Below are positions 51,092 through 60,767 of a stretch of 64,000 nt of DNA, piece after piece (positions within the stretch are counted from its first letter, which is position 1; every line of letters begins with the position of its first letter). Location of the stretch: the NCBI GenBank assembly GCA_028285755.1, contig JANQOQ010000006.1, positions 902,160-966,159 of the forward strand. Reading direction: 5' to 3'. The notes beneath the pieces were generated by a model. It was not told the DNA's origin, did not search any database, and worked only from the letters and a program-made list of their open reading frames with translations. Origin of the DNA: Puniceicoccaceae bacterium (GTDB taxonomy: Bacteria; Verrucomicrobiota; Verrucomicrobiia; Opitutales; JAFGAQ01). The position numbers and the translations under genes were made by a program.

Positions 51092-51578
51092 CTTCGGGAA
51101 ATTCCCACAAGAAACTCTTAAAGTCCGTAATCTCCTGCCCCCTTGCATCACTTGCAATAATCCGCCAGGCGACCGGTATATTTAGCGGCATCTCCCATTC
51201 GTTACCCGTGAGGCCTACGAAAATCAGACGCGTGTCCTTGCGCTCCTCCGGGAGTTGAAAATCAAACCGCGAGATTTCCTCATTGAGGGGCGAAAGCACT
51301 TCTAGGCTGATCGATTGAAGCTCCGCGAGCTCATTCACCTCTTCCTGAAAATACACCATAAAATAGACTCCGCCGCGCTCTTCGGTTGTTCGGAGGATGA
51401 TGCGGTTGCCCGTATTTTCTCTTCCGGTGAAAAACTCGGAGATGCGGTAGAACTTCTCAGCCTCTATCCAGCGTATCTTCACATTCGTGATTTCAGGACT
51501 CTCATTGGCCAGCAATGCATTGGTATTCAGTAACGAAATGCCTACAGTAAGTAACCCAATTTTCCCAAAAAGCTTCAT
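51084..51578 (-). CDS. Small secreted protein of unknown function
   Basis: 164 residues. Signal peptide (MKLFGKIGLLTVGISLLNTNALLA) followed by about 140 residues that look like a single beta-rich domain (TNVKIRWIEAEKFYRISEFF and RLIFVGLTGNEW). No known motif. Lies between a UvrD-like helicase gene and the OGG1-like gene, 2 bp after the former; the linkage may be only translational. Confidence 0.6.
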   Translation of the reverse strand: MKLFGKIGLLTVGISLLNTNALLANESPEITNVKIRWIEAEKFYRISEFFTGRENTGNRIILRTTEERGGVYFMVYFQEEVNELAELQSISLEVLSPLNEEISRFDFQLPEERKDTRLIFVGLTGNEWEMPLNIPVAWRIIASDARGQEITDFKSFLWEFPEDA

Positions 51579-51580
51579 AA

Positions 51581-53596
51581 CTAATAGCGACTGCGCTGCA
51601 TACTCACCGTTTCAAAATAATGGGGTGGAATTTCCTGCAAAAAGCGGCTTGGCTCCGCACGCATGGGTGGCCCACCCTGGGTGGTGAGTATCGGGTAAGA
51701 GAGATACAGCTCATCCATAGCACGAGTGACTGCCACATAAAACAAGCGACGCTCCTCCTCAATGTTGTTCTCCTCGATGGCTCGCTTCAGCGGGAATTGC
51801 CCCTCCGCCAGGCCAATCACAAAAACTGCGGGATATTCAAGACCCTTCGCCTGGTGAATCGTGGTTAAGCGCACACTTTCCTGCTCAGCATCGATCGACC
51901 GATCCGACGTTTCAGAATTCAGCAGCACCAGTTGCGCCAGCAGATCCTCCATCGTTTCAAATCTTGCCGCAAAGCCGATCAAACTCTCCAAATCATCCAG
52001 GCGGCTCGTCCAGTTGGGGTAAACCTCGCGGATAAATGCACTGTACCAGCCTTCAATCGCCAGCTCGACCACCTTAGTGGGGCTCTCCTTTTCAGTCGCC
52101 TCGTAAATATCATGAAGCGTTTCCACCATCGAAGGCCACTCCTCCCTCGCAAGCTCCGGTACTTTCATCAATACCTTGGAATGCCTGAGCGCCATAAACA
52201 GGGACAAGCTCTCCTGACCGGCAAGCTGCTGAGCAAATTTTAGAATCTTCCGGGCCGTGATCTGCCCGACTTTTGGCAGTAAACATGCAAATCGCAAAAA
52301 AGCGGTTTCATCGTTTGGATTACTGCCAAATCTTAATTGCGATACCAGGTCCTTAACGTGTGCCTGCTCAAAGAATTTAACACCACTGGTGATCGTGTAG
52401 GGAATATTCCTGCGCGATAACTCGATTTGCAGGTCCATCGCATGAAAATGCGCCCGATAGAGCACCGCGATCTCATTGTAGCGGCGATACTGATCGCGAA
52501 TCAGATACTCGATACGGGTCGCCACAAACTGCGCCTGCTGGCGTGAATCAACCGTATGCACAAAGTAGGGAGTCGTTTTGCCTTCCCGGTGCGCCTTCAA
52601 TTCCTTTTTAAAGCCGATTCCCGGTGGCTGAGTGTCCAATACGCTATTCGCAAAATCCAGAATTTCTGGAGTGCTGCGGTAGTTGGTCTCAATTTTATAG
52701 ATCTCAGTTCCCGGGTGCCTTTCAGGGAAGCTAATTATGTTTTCATAATTGGCCCCCCGCCACGTGTAAATACATTGTGCATCGTCCCCTACGGCCATGA
52801 TCTGATGGTGGTTACCCAGCAGATCGATAATCTTGGACTGGAGTAGATTCGTATCCTGATACTCATCCACGAGTATGTGCGCAAAACGCCTTTGATAATA
52901 GTCCCGTGCCTGAGCATCAGTCTCTAAAACCTTAAGCCAGTAAACCAGCAGGTCATCATAGTCGGTCACCTGCTGCTCGATCTTCTTGGCATGGTAGAGC
53001 TTGGCAAACTGTTCAATCTTCTCGGAGAGATCAAAGAAGAAGGGATACTTCTCCTCCACAACCGTCGGGATATCCTTAAAAGTATTGCGCGAATAACTGA
53101 TAATATCCTTGATCACCTTGGATTTGGGATAGTCCTTATGCTTTAGAAATTCCTTATCGGTATCGCGGATTACATCCGCCAGGAGTGCATCCGCATCCCC
53201 TTCGTCGATAATATTGAAGCTGCGCTGCAGCCCAATCCCTTCTCCAAAACTCCGCAGAACTTTCTGCCCTATATGGTGAAAAGTACCTCCCCAAAAGGCT
53301 TTTGCAGGCACACCGGTGAGCTCCTCCACCCGCCCGAGCATTTCCTTTGCAGCCTTATTGGTAAATGTAAGCAACAATATTTCGGAAGGCATGACCCGTT
53401 CTTTTAGCAACCATGCTACCCGATAGGTTAGCGTGCGAGTCTTTCCTGAACCTGCACCCGCCAATACCAATGCGGGGCCAAAAGGAGCGGTAACCGCCTC
53501 ATACTGTTCAGCATTCAGAGCCGCCTTAAAGTCAATATCATCCACCGGTTGAGCACCCAGGATATCCTGATTAAATACATCCACACTCAAAAGCAT
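51581..53596 (-). CDS. UvrD/PcrA/Rep-type superfamily 1 helicase
   Basis: 671 residues. Motifs in order: Q-motif-like LNAEQYEAVTA, Walker A AGAGSGKTRTLTYRVA, motif Ia LLLTFTNKAAKEM, motif II VDEYQDTN, motif III MAVGDDAQCIYTWRGA, motif IV NYRSTPEILDFAN, motifs V and VI LTTIHQAKGLEYPAVFVIG and YVAVTRAMDELYL. A 3'-5' DNA translocase, likely for repair or replication restart. Confidence 0.92.
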   Translation of the reverse strand: MLLSVDVFNQDILGAQPVDDIDFKAALNAEQYEAVTAPFGPALVLAGAGSGKTRTLTYRVAWLLKERVMPSEILLLTFTNKAAKEMLGRVEELTGVPAKAFWGGTFHHIGQKVLRSFGEGIGLQRSFNIIDEGDADALLADVIRDTDKEFLKHKDYPKSKVIKDIISYSRNTFKDIPTVVEEKYPFFFDLSEKIEQFAKLYHAKKIEQQVTDYDDLLVYWLKVLETDAQARDYYQRRFAHILVDEYQDTNLLQSKIIDLLGNHHQIMAVGDDAQCIYTWRGANYENIISFPERHPGTEIYKIETNYRSTPEILDFANSVLDTQPPGIGFKKELKAHREGKTTPYFVHTVDSRQQAQFVATRIEYLIRDQYRRYNEIAVLYRAHFHAMDLQIELSRRNIPYTITSGVKFFEQAHVKDLVSQLRFGSNPNDETAFLRFACLLPKVGQITARKILKFAQQLAGQESLSLFMALRHSKVLMKVPELAREEWPSMVETLHDIYEATEKESPTKVVELAIEGWYSAFIREVYPNWTSRLDDLESLIGFAARFETMEDLLAQLVLLNSETSDRSIDAEQESVRLTTIHQAKGLEYPAVFVIGLAEGQFPLKRAIEENNIEEERRLFYVAVTRAMDELYLSYPILTTQGGPPMRAEPSRFLQEIPPHYFETVSMQRSRY

Positions 53597-53651
53597 TGAG
53601 AATTCAGAAATTAATCAAAAGAAAAATCCTAAGAATGAAACTTTTTAACGA

Positions 53652-56240
53652 CTATTTGCTCGGCAAGTTCACCAATGAATTCAACTTTTCGTGGGTGGCC
53701 TCAATGCACTTTATCAACTCATTGAGCTTGATGGGCTTCGAAATGAAGTGATTCATACCCGCTTCAATACATTGATCGCGACTGGTGGTAAACGCATTTG
53801 CAGTGACTGCACATATCGATACAAATTGATTCAACTCGCCTGCTTCACCCGCACGGATTCGTTTCGCACTCTCCACGCCATCCATTTCCGGCATAAGGTG
53901 ATCCATGAGGATGAGGTCAAATTTTTCCGTCTTCAGGATTTCCAATACCTGCCTGCCGTTCTCAACAAATTTCGGACGATAACCAATTTTGTTTAAAAGC
54001 ACTTTAAGGAGTTTGCGGTTGGTCGCCACGTCCTCAGCCACTAAAATATTGAGCGGGAATTTATCGGCCAATTTCGGAGCTTCGATAGATAATGGCCGGT
54101 GCTCTTCATCAATCTGCCCCTCATAATGAACAACCGGTATATGGAAACACACCCGTGTTCCTCCTTTGTATTCAGTATCTATATAGATTTCACCCCCCAT
54201 GAGCTCCACGATGCGTTTGCATATCACCAGCCCAAGGCCGCTGCCTCCAAACTTACGGATTGTCGATTTGTCCCCTTGTTCAAACGGTCTAAACAATTTG
54301 GGGATTTTTTCGGGAGGTATTCCTATTCCTGTGTCCTCAACCCAAAAACCGATACAGGGAACCTGTTTCTGAGCACATTTATCCGAACCCATAACCTTTA
54401 TGCGCACGCTCCCCTTATGCGTGAATTTAACTGCGTTGGTAGCCAGGTTCAGAATTACCTGCCGCAGGCGGTTTTTGTCTCCCACCAGATTCTTTTGTGC
54501 CTCAGGCGCAATATCGATTATAAAATCCAACCCTTTGGCTTTAACCACGGGAGACATGTAGCGCTGAATCTCCTCGATGCAACTCTCCAGTGAATAGGGC
54601 TGGTTATCCAGCACCATGTTGTCACTTTCGATTTTGCTGAAATCGAGGATATCTTCGATCAGAACGAGCAAATTATCACCGCTGTTAACAATCAGTTTCA
54701 CATACTCAAGCTGCTCATCGTCGAGCTTGGTATGATTCAGTAAATTTGAAAAACCGATAATCCCATTGATAGGTGTACGGATCTCATGGGTCATGGTTGC
54801 GAGAAACTGGCCCTTTGCACGGTCTGCCTCGAGTGCCTGGGCTTCGGAAGTTTTGAGTTTTACCATGAGCTCTTCCAATTGCTGGCTACGCTGATTAAAC
54901 CAGTATGCAAGATCACCGATTTCATCTTCCCGATTGTGGGTCAACTCGATTGCCTTTACCTGTTTGGATAATACGCTCTCCTTGAGTTTGTTCTTAAATT
55001 CAAGCAGTGGCTTAAACAGGCTGCGATAGGTCATGAGTATCGCCACGATAATCGCTACTGTAAAGGTACTGGCCAACATACCTACAAGACGTGCGTAGAA
55101 GCTCTGTTGGTCCCCGTTAAACGCACTCTCCTTAAGCAGCATAATCACATACCAGTCGGTCTCGGGCACATGATAAAAAGAAGCGATTGACGGTTCACCG
55201 AGCCAATAATCATTGTCGATGACAAAGGGTTCCTGAATGTTATGCATAGTATCCACTACATGATACACAGAAGCCGTTATGAGCATGGCTTCATTTGCGG
55301 TTATCATATTACTTCCTTTCAGGAGCTGGGAAGATGTCTGAGAATGCATTTGGCTGTTTTGCACAACATGAAGCTTCGATCTCAGAATTTTCTCTTTGTA
55401 TTCCAAAACTGGTAGAAATGTCGGCAGGGCCAGTGCGAGCTCCTCCATCGTCGGGTAAGTATCTCCCCTTCCAATGTCCATGTTCTCTACTCCGGGCGGT
55501 AAGCTCAACAGGCGCGAATTTCGGTCAACGACAAAGGCATATCCATTGAGCTTGTCGGCTACATTCCTGAGCAAATCAGAGATACCCGAGAGTTTGAGAT
55601 CGATCGTAGCAACCCCCCGAAATTCATTATCAACATACATGGGAGCGGTGCAGGTCACCATGGGTTCCAATGAATACGGGTCCATGTAAGAGCGCGACCA
55701 GTAAACTTCACTTTGATCAATAAAGCGTGCCGGCACATACCACTCTTCAGGATGATATCCAGGCTCATCCGGGTTGTTGTAATCATCAAAATAGAGAAGC
55801 TCTCCCGTTTCGTCCCGCCCCCAAAACATGCTGGCCCGTTCTTTATTGGGATTCATCGCAAAAGGCTCTGGCCAAATACCTCCACCGGCAATAACCTCCT
55901 CGGCATCCCGGTGATTGATCAAATTACGGATCTGATAAAGAGAGGTTTCATTAGGCTCCTTAAGGGTTTCTCCGATATCCGCTAATCCAGTCGTCAAAAC
56001 CTCAGTCTGCATAATACGTTTTTGCAGCTCGGCAACCATGGTATTGCCCGCCTGATTAATGAGCAGCCCCGTGTTTCTCGCGAGATACGAGCTTACCAGA
56101 GTTTCCATTAAGATGACCGTCGAAGCGAGTAAAACCCCCAACAGTAATATAAAAATCACGATCACACGTGCGATCAGGCTCCCCGAAAAAATATCCCAAA
56201 ATTGAATGGGTTTGCGAAGAGTATGGGAGTCGCGCTTCAT
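53652..56240 (-). CDS. Hybrid sensor histidine kinase with periplasmic PDC-type sensor
   Basis: 862 residues. Membrane segments 25-47 and 386-406 bound a large periplasmic domain of the Cache/PDC kind. Then a HAMP linker, HisKA with the phospho-accepting His485 (MTHEIRTPING), the ATPase domain (NLATNAVKFT, EDTGIGIP and GGSGLGLVICKR) and a C-terminal receiver with Asp780 (LILMDHLMPEMDG) and an early EDVATN. No separate response regulator is adjacent. The signal is unknown; its place next to flagellar genes hints at motility control. Confidence 0.9.
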   Translation of the reverse strand: MKRDSHTLRKPIQFWDIFSGSLIARVIVIFILLLGVLLASTVILMETLVSSYLARNTGLLINQAGNTMVAELQKRIMQTEVLTTGLADIGETLKEPNETSLYQIRNLINHRDAEEVIAGGGIWPEPFAMNPNKERASMFWGRDETGELLYFDDYNNPDEPGYHPEEWYVPARFIDQSEVYWSRSYMDPYSLEPMVTCTAPMYVDNEFRGVATIDLKLSGISDLLRNVADKLNGYAFVVDRNSRLLSLPPGVENMDIGRGDTYPTMEELALALPTFLPVLEYKEKILRSKLHVVQNSQMHSQTSSQLLKGSNMITANEAMLITASVYHVVDTMHNIQEPFVIDNDYWLGEPSIASFYHVPETDWYVIMLLKESAFNGDQQSFYARLVGMLASTFTVAIIVAILMTYRSLFKPLLEFKNKLKESVLSKQVKAIELTHNREDEIGDLAYWFNQRSQQLEELMVKLKTSEAQALEADRAKGQFLATMTHEIRTPINGIIGFSNLLNHTKLDDEQLEYVKLIVNSGDNLLVLIEDILDFSKIESDNMVLDNQPYSLESCIEEIQRYMSPVVKAKGLDFIIDIAPEAQKNLVGDKNRLRQVILNLATNAVKFTHKGSVRIKVMGSDKCAQKQVPCIGFWVEDTGIGIPPEKIPKLFRPFEQGDKSTIRKFGGSGLGLVICKRIVELMGGEIYIDTEYKGGTRVCFHIPVVHYEGQIDEEHRPLSIEAPKLADKFPLNILVAEDVATNRKLLKVLLNKIGYRPKFVENGRQVLEILKTEKFDLILMDHLMPEMDGVESAKRIRAGEAGELNQFVSICAVTANAFTTSRDQCIEAGMNHFISKPIKLNELIKCIEATHEKLNSLVNLPSK

Positions 56241-56354
56241 TAAATTTCTACCACTATAAATATTAGGTTCGGTATTTACCCAGTGCGTACTTTATCGGAT
56301 CAGGCCGATACAACCATACCGACTTATTCGATTTATCGACATTGCTAATAACAA

Positions 56355-56816
56355 CTAAAGTGAATCCCCGGGGCTTTTTTCAGATAAATAGCCCTCAAAA
56401 TCATCTGATTTTGTGGGGCTATCCAGATCACAGAGATGGGTCATCATTCCAGGCCCTATTCCCAAAAGAACTTTTTTGGATTCATACTCTACCACAACGA
56501 GGAACTGCTTATTTCCTAAGGTCTTGGTCTCCTTGATCTTAAGTCCTCCTTGATCGCCCAGCCCCTTCAGGTTTACACCCCCGCGCTTCAGGTAAATAAA
56601 AATGCCGGCTAAAACCACCAGCATAAACAAGAACAAATACACGGACCAAATCAGGCCACTGCCCGCCGATTCTTCCCGCGGGAAAAAATCCGGGTCGACT
56701 TCCTTCGGCTGAATGACCTCATTCGCCGATTCCGGTTCTACGGTTTCATCAACCTCTTGAGCAAATGCCGGAAAAATCAGAATAAACAGCAACAACCCGG
56801 CAACAAACCTAAACAT
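56355..56816 (-). CDS. fliO: Flagellar biosynthesis protein FliO
   Basis: 153 residues from ATG 56,816 (a TTG five codons upstream is possible). Signal peptide, Glu/Pro-rich linker, one membrane segment (about 58-76, WSVYLFLFMLVVLAGIFIYL) and a cytoplasmic domain LKIKETKTLGNKQFLVVVEY, typical of FliO. It assists FliP assembly in the flagellar export gate. fliP, fliQ and fliR do not follow in the window. Confidence 0.8.
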   Translation of the reverse strand: MFRFVAGLLLFILIFPAFAQEVDETVEPESANEVIQPKEVDPDFFPREESAGSGLIWSVYLFLFMLVVLAGIFIYLKRGGVNLKGLGDQGGLKIKETKTLGNKQFLVVVEYESKKVLLGIGPGMMTHLCDLDSPTKSDDFEGYLSEKSPGDSL

Positions 56817-56864
56817 ATTCACGCTGCCCAACTTAGCAAAATCTTACCCGGGAGTAAATGATTA

Positions 56865-57122
56865 TTATGAATCGCTGGTGTCCAATGTCACAATCTCGGT
56901 CACCTTGATGCCAAAATTGTCTTCGACTACAACTACCTCACCGTAGGCGACCAATTTATCATTTACATACAGCCCTACCGGATCAGTGGCCTGCTGCTTG
57001 AGCTGCAACACTGTGCCGGGAGTCAATTCCATCAATTCTTTCATGGGTAAAAAGCATGAGCCCAGCTTTACGCTGAGTTGCACCTTTACATCCATTACCA
57101 TGTTTAAGTTTTCCTGGTTCAT
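56865..57122 (-). CDS. fliN: Flagellar motor switch protein FliN
   Basis: 85 residues, a single SpoA domain: VMDVKVQLSVKLGSCFLPMK, ELTPGTVLQLKQQATDPVGL then YVNDKLVAYGEVVVVEDNFG are the FliN signatures. With FliM it forms the C-ring that switches rotation and docks export substrates. Shorter than proteobacterial FliN because the N-terminal extension is missing. Confidence 0.92.
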   Translation of the reverse strand: MNQENLNMVMDVKVQLSVKLGSCFLPMKELMELTPGTVLQLKQQATDPVGLYVNDKLVAYGEVVVVEDNFGIKVTEIVTLDTSDS

Positions 57123-57145
57123 AGTCTATTCAATGATCTTGCGGG

Positions 57146-58153
57146 TTAATCGACCCTATCTTTCAATTGCACGGCGACATTGCCATCTTCGATACCAATC
57201 TCGCCAAAATATTTCAGTTTCCCTTCAAATCGCACCTCCGTCTTTTCAAGAATACTGGAAGGCAACTCAATAAAATCACCCGGACGCAGGCTCATTACGT
57301 CCGACACCGCAAGACGCGTAACCGGCCATTCAGCAGTAGCTTCCACCCCGATCTTGCTAAAACTGTCAAACCAGCGGGGCTCACGGGCAACTGCCGTCCC
57401 CTGATTGGTATGCTTGTGCTTTTGCTCCATGGTTTTAATCAGGTCCTCAATGGAATAATAGGGGACCGCAAGCTGTATACTCTCGGAACAATCGCCCAGC
57501 ATGCACTCCATGGTCAACACTAGCATGATCGCATCGTGCGGGGATGTCTGCAGGAAGCGGCCATTGGTCTCCTTGCCGATGATCAGGGGGTTCATCTCGT
57601 GGGTATCCTCCCACTGGGTGCACCATTCATTCAGGATGATCAGGATGATCTCATCGATCATCGTCATCTCAATCTCCGTAAGGTAGCGCTCATCCTTTAC
57701 CGAGTGCCCCTTGCCCCCGAGCATACGATCTACGACGGTCATCGCAAGGCGTGGGTTAATGGCTAAGAGGCCTATCCCATTCAGGGGATTCATCTTAAAC
57801 ATCGTAATGTAAGTGGGATTGGGGATGGTTTCCACAAATCCCGCATACGGCGTGGTTGTCAGCTGCGACATTTTGATATCCACGTCCATTTTAAGATACA
57901 TGGATATGCGCGCGCTCAGGTAACGGATAAAATCTTCATGGCTGATACGCACATGGCGCAGCTCATACTCCGTCAAAAAGATCGGATTGCGAAAGTCGTA
58001 AGCCTCTACATAGAGATTGGGCTTCTCGGTGATCGTATTGCCTTCCCAGGAATATATGGACGCCAGCTTGCTGTCCTGCGCTTCCGCGAGCAGAGCGTCG
58101 ATTCCGCCCTGACTCAGGATTTCTGCTGCATCATCTTGAGGTTCGTCAGCCAT
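57146..58153 (-). CDS. fliM: Flagellar motor switch protein FliM
   Basis: 335 residues. N-terminal CheY-binding motif LSQGGIDALLAEA, central CheC-like domain with the FliG-facing part (NPLNGIGLLAINPRLAMTVV then DRMLGGKGHSV), and C-terminal SpoA domain (PVTRLAVSDVMSLRPGDFIE). Starts 15 bp after fliL; part of the operon. Confidence 0.93.
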   Translation of the reverse strand: MADEPQDDAAEILSQGGIDALLAEAQDSKLASIYSWEGNTITEKPNLYVEAYDFRNPIFLTEYELRHVRISHEDFIRYLSARISMYLKMDVDIKMSQLTTTPYAGFVETIPNPTYITMFKMNPLNGIGLLAINPRLAMTVVDRMLGGKGHSVKDERYLTEIEMTMIDEIILIILNEWCTQWEDTHEMNPLIIGKETNGRFLQTSPHDAIMLVLTMECMLGDCSESIQLAVPYYSIEDLIKTMEQKHKHTNQGTAVAREPRWFDSFSKIGVEATAEWPVTRLAVSDVMSLRPGDFIELPSSILEKTEVRFEGKLKYFGEIGIEDGNVAVQLKDRVD

Positions 58154-58168
58154 GGGTCAATCCATCCT

Positions 58169-58777
58169 TTATTGCACGACAAACTCTGAAAAGTAGAGAC
58201 CGGTGACGATACGTTGCTTCAGCACTGCATCAAAGGATGCCATCAACTTGCTGCGCACCGAGTTTTTGATGCCCGGGTCCTGCAGGTCAAGGGATGTCAG
58301 CGAAGATAATACGGTAATCGTAGAATCGATGATCTTAACACGGTTGGTCTCGATTACGCCGGCAAAGTCCGTGGTTGCCCCTTCCACGATGAAGCTCACC
58401 TTCACGTAGCGATTGAGCGAGCCACCAGAGAGATTGGCCACGATGCCCTCAAATTCATAGGTATAACCGGAGCTACCGTCATCCGCAGCAACTTCTTCAC
58501 CATGGTCGCCGCCGTGACCGCCTCCATGACCTCCGCCATGGCCGTCGTCCTTCTTTGCAGCCGTTTTGCCATGGTCATCCGCAGCATGGCCCACCGCTTC
58601 GGGGTCGCCCACTTCAAGCACTGCGGCCTGAATCTGAGGGATGAATACAAACTTGGTGATCGCAAATGACACCAGGGGCATCAACACGAGCACTGCTACT
58701 GCGGGAATCATGGCACCGATGCCACCTCCCCCGCCGCCGGCTTCTTCAGTAATTTCCTGTAATTGTTCCTTAGCCAT
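58169..58777 (-). CDS. fliL: Flagellar basal-body-associated protein FliL
   Basis: 202 residues: short cytoplasmic N-terminus with a Gly run (EEAGGGGGGIGAM), a membrane segment (22-43), then a periplasmic domain ending in TVLSSLTSLDLQDPGIKNSV, the FliL signature region. Between them lies an unusual Gly-His-Asp stretch (residues about 64-93, six His spaced by Gly) that could bind metal. FliL stabilises the stators. Confidence 0.85.
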   Translation of the reverse strand: MAKEQLQEITEEAGGGGGGIGAMIPAVAVLVLMPLVSFAITKFVFIPQIQAAVLEVGDPEAVGHAADDHGKTAAKKDDGHGGGHGGGHGGDHGEEVAADDGSSGYTYEFEGIVANLSGGSLNRYVKVSFIVEGATTDFAGVIETNRVKIIDSTITVLSSLTSLDLQDPGIKNSVRSKLMASFDAVLKQRIVTGLYFSEFVVQ

Positions 58778-58834
58778 AATGTGATCCTTTTTGAATGGTT
58801 ATCGGTTCAATCCGTATTTAAGTAAAAATTGCTA

Positions 58835-60079
58835 CTACCGTTTCAGGTTAATAACCTCCTGCAGAATCGTATCCGCAGTAGTGATGATCCGTGAGCCCGC
58901 CTGGAACGCACGCTGCGTGGAGATCAACTCCGCAAACTGCTCCGTGAGGTCCACATTCGAAAGCTCCAGCGAGCTTTGCTGGAGTACTCCGAGGCCTAAT
59001 TGACCCGGCACCCCGTTTTCAACGAGTATACCCGCTACCTGCGCACCTGAGAAGAGGTTGTCGCCTTCACGCACTAATGATTGAGGGTCAGATATATCTG
59101 TAAGTAATACCTGGCCCACAGTGAAGAAATCTCCATTCTCAAGAAGCAATTGAACTTCTCCATTTCCATTAACGGCAAAAGAAGCTAGGCCCGGTACTTG
59201 TTCGAGTAAGTCAGCTTCCGGTATTGCTATACCAGAGATAGCACCAATTGTCTGGTTATTAAGATTTCCAGCATCTAAATCAGGGATTTGAATACGCACA
59301 TCTCCGAAAGCAGCTGGCTCAGTTGAGCTGCTGAGCGTGAAATTAATATCACTACCTGGCGGCTCATCAAATACAAGAGTGGCAGCCGTATATCCCTGCC
59401 CACCATCTGATATTGTGTAACTCTCAATTTCACCCGCTGCATTAACATTCGCCGTAGCTGTAGCTCCGAAACCATCCCCCCGAATCGTTACCTCGGGTGG
59501 ATTTAAAGGATCATATCCCGCCCCAATTGTTGGAGTTATAGCATAGGTAGCCGGAGTTATAGCACCCCCAACAATGTTCGCGGGAAGAACTGCCTGGGCA
59601 GCGGCTGGAGTTCCATCGCCTAAACGTGAACCTGTTACAATGAAATTGGGTTCACCCCCGGATAGGCCCTGCACACGCAATCCGCCCTGAGTGACCAGAT
59701 AACCCTGATTATCAACACGAAAGTTGCCGGCACGGGTGATATAGGTAGAGCCATCAATAGGATCCACCACCTGAAAATAACCGGCACCGGATATGCCCAA
59801 GTCGGTTGGCACTCCAGTGTTTGAAAGGTTACCCTGGGTGAAGATACCCTGGGTCGTTTGCACGCCTACCCCGGTTCCCACCTGAGATGCTGTGGAGCTG
59901 GCACCTGTGGATGCGGCAGAACGTTGGAGGATGTTGTTAAACGACTCCCCGTATTCGATGCGGGTTCCTTTATAACCAACGGTGCTGGAGTTTGCGATGT
60001 TACTGCCTAAAACGTCCAGTCCCCGTGAAAAACTCTTAAGGGCGGCTACCCCTGATCCTAATTGTCCTGATATTGGCAT
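58835..60079 (-). CDS. flgE: Flagellar hook protein FlgE
   Basis: 414 residues. N-terminal rod/hook helix MPISGQLGSGVAALKSFSRG, then DVLGSNIANSSTVGYKGTR, and C-terminal partner SNVDLTEQFAELISTQRAFQ with SRIITTADTILQEVINLKR. LGISGAGYFQVVD and TRAGNF mark the hook-type core. Residues about 172-250 form an extra Gly/Thr-rich domain with VTIRGDGFGATATANVNAAG and ISDGGQGYTAATLVF that is not typical of hooks. Follows flgD and fliK in the usual hook-assembly order. Confidence 0.9.
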   Translation of the reverse strand: MPISGQLGSGVAALKSFSRGLDVLGSNIANSSTVGYKGTRIEYGESFNNILQRSAASTGASSTASQVGTGVGVQTTQGIFTQGNLSNTGVPTDLGISGAGYFQVVDPIDGSTYITRAGNFRVDNQGYLVTQGGLRVQGLSGGEPNFIVTGSRLGDGTPAAAQAVLPANIVGGAITPATYAITPTIGAGYDPLNPPEVTIRGDGFGATATANVNAAGEIESYTISDGGQGYTAATLVFDEPPGSDINFTLSSSTEPAAFGDVRIQIPDLDAGNLNNQTIGAISGIAIPEADLLEQVPGLASFAVNGNGEVQLLLENGDFFTVGQVLLTDISDPQSLVREGDNLFSGAQVAGILVENGVPGQLGLGVLQQSSLELSNVDLTEQFAELISTQRAFQAGSRIITTADTILQEVINLKR

Positions 60080-60117
60080 GATGTTTCCTTGATTATTTTG
60101 TTAAAGTGTTAAGCGGT

Positions 60118-60756
60118 TTATTTGATTAAATTGGTTACCAGGTTGCTCGTTGCATTGAGAACGGAGGAAAAGCCTCCGGTTATACCGTTGGGCTCATTAA
60201 GCTGCACACCGGTCACCCAGTCAGTCGGGTAGATTTCACCATCCACGTGCAGGCCGATGAAGCGCTCCTTCTCACCGTCCAGATTTTCCTTTTCGATGAT
60301 CTCTACCTTATCCACAACACCAACGAGCTGCTTCGGATTGGCGAGCTTACTGTTCGGGTCCTGCAGGGTTACCTGTTTGCCCAGGTAGCTTTGTGCGGTT
60401 AACTCCTGCTGTAGGCCTTCATTACCGGCAAGGCTTTCAGAGAGCTTCGTAAGCGTCTCTAGGGTCGCTTGGGTAACTTCAGCGTTGTCCCCCATGAACT
60501 GGGCAAAATTATCACTCAGGTCTGCAATCGCTTCAACCGATGAGAAACTACTCATAGATGCAATAAAATCGGTATCACTCACGGGATTCAGCGGGTCCTG
60601 ATTCTGAAGCTGGACAGTCAGGAGCTCGAGAAAATCATTCTGCCCCAGTTCCGTAGTGACTTCCCGGCGGTTGTTATCATTAGTAGCAGCAATTCCCGCT
60701 GCCTGATCGAGCAGGGCGTTTTGTCGGGTGACTGCAGATTCGTTGATGTTTTCCAT
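60118..60756 (-). CDS. flgD: Hook assembly scaffold protein FlgD
   Basis: 212 residues. The conserved FlgD N-terminal region is clear: LGQNDFLELLTVQLQNQDPL then NPVSDTDFIASMSSFSSVEA. The C-terminal Ig-like part is short. It caps the growing hook and is followed by flgE 38 bp away, consistent with its role. Confidence 0.93.
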   Translation of the reverse strand: MENINESAVTRQNALLDQAAGIAATNDNNRREVTTELGQNDFLELLTVQLQNQDPLNPVSDTDFIASMSSFSSVEAIADLSDNFAQFMGDNAEVTQATLETLTKLSESLAGNEGLQQELTAQSYLGKQVTLQDPNSKLANPKQLVGVVDKVEIIEKENLDGEKERFIGLHVDGEIYPTDWVTGVQLNEPNGITGGFSSVLNATSNLVTNLIK

Positions 60757-60767
60757 GATTGAGGCTC

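Noticed and set aside
56293..56310. TATCGG/CCGATA hairpin between the kinase gene and fliO
   Set aside because: Short stem with no T-run on either strand; could be chance, so not listed as a terminator.
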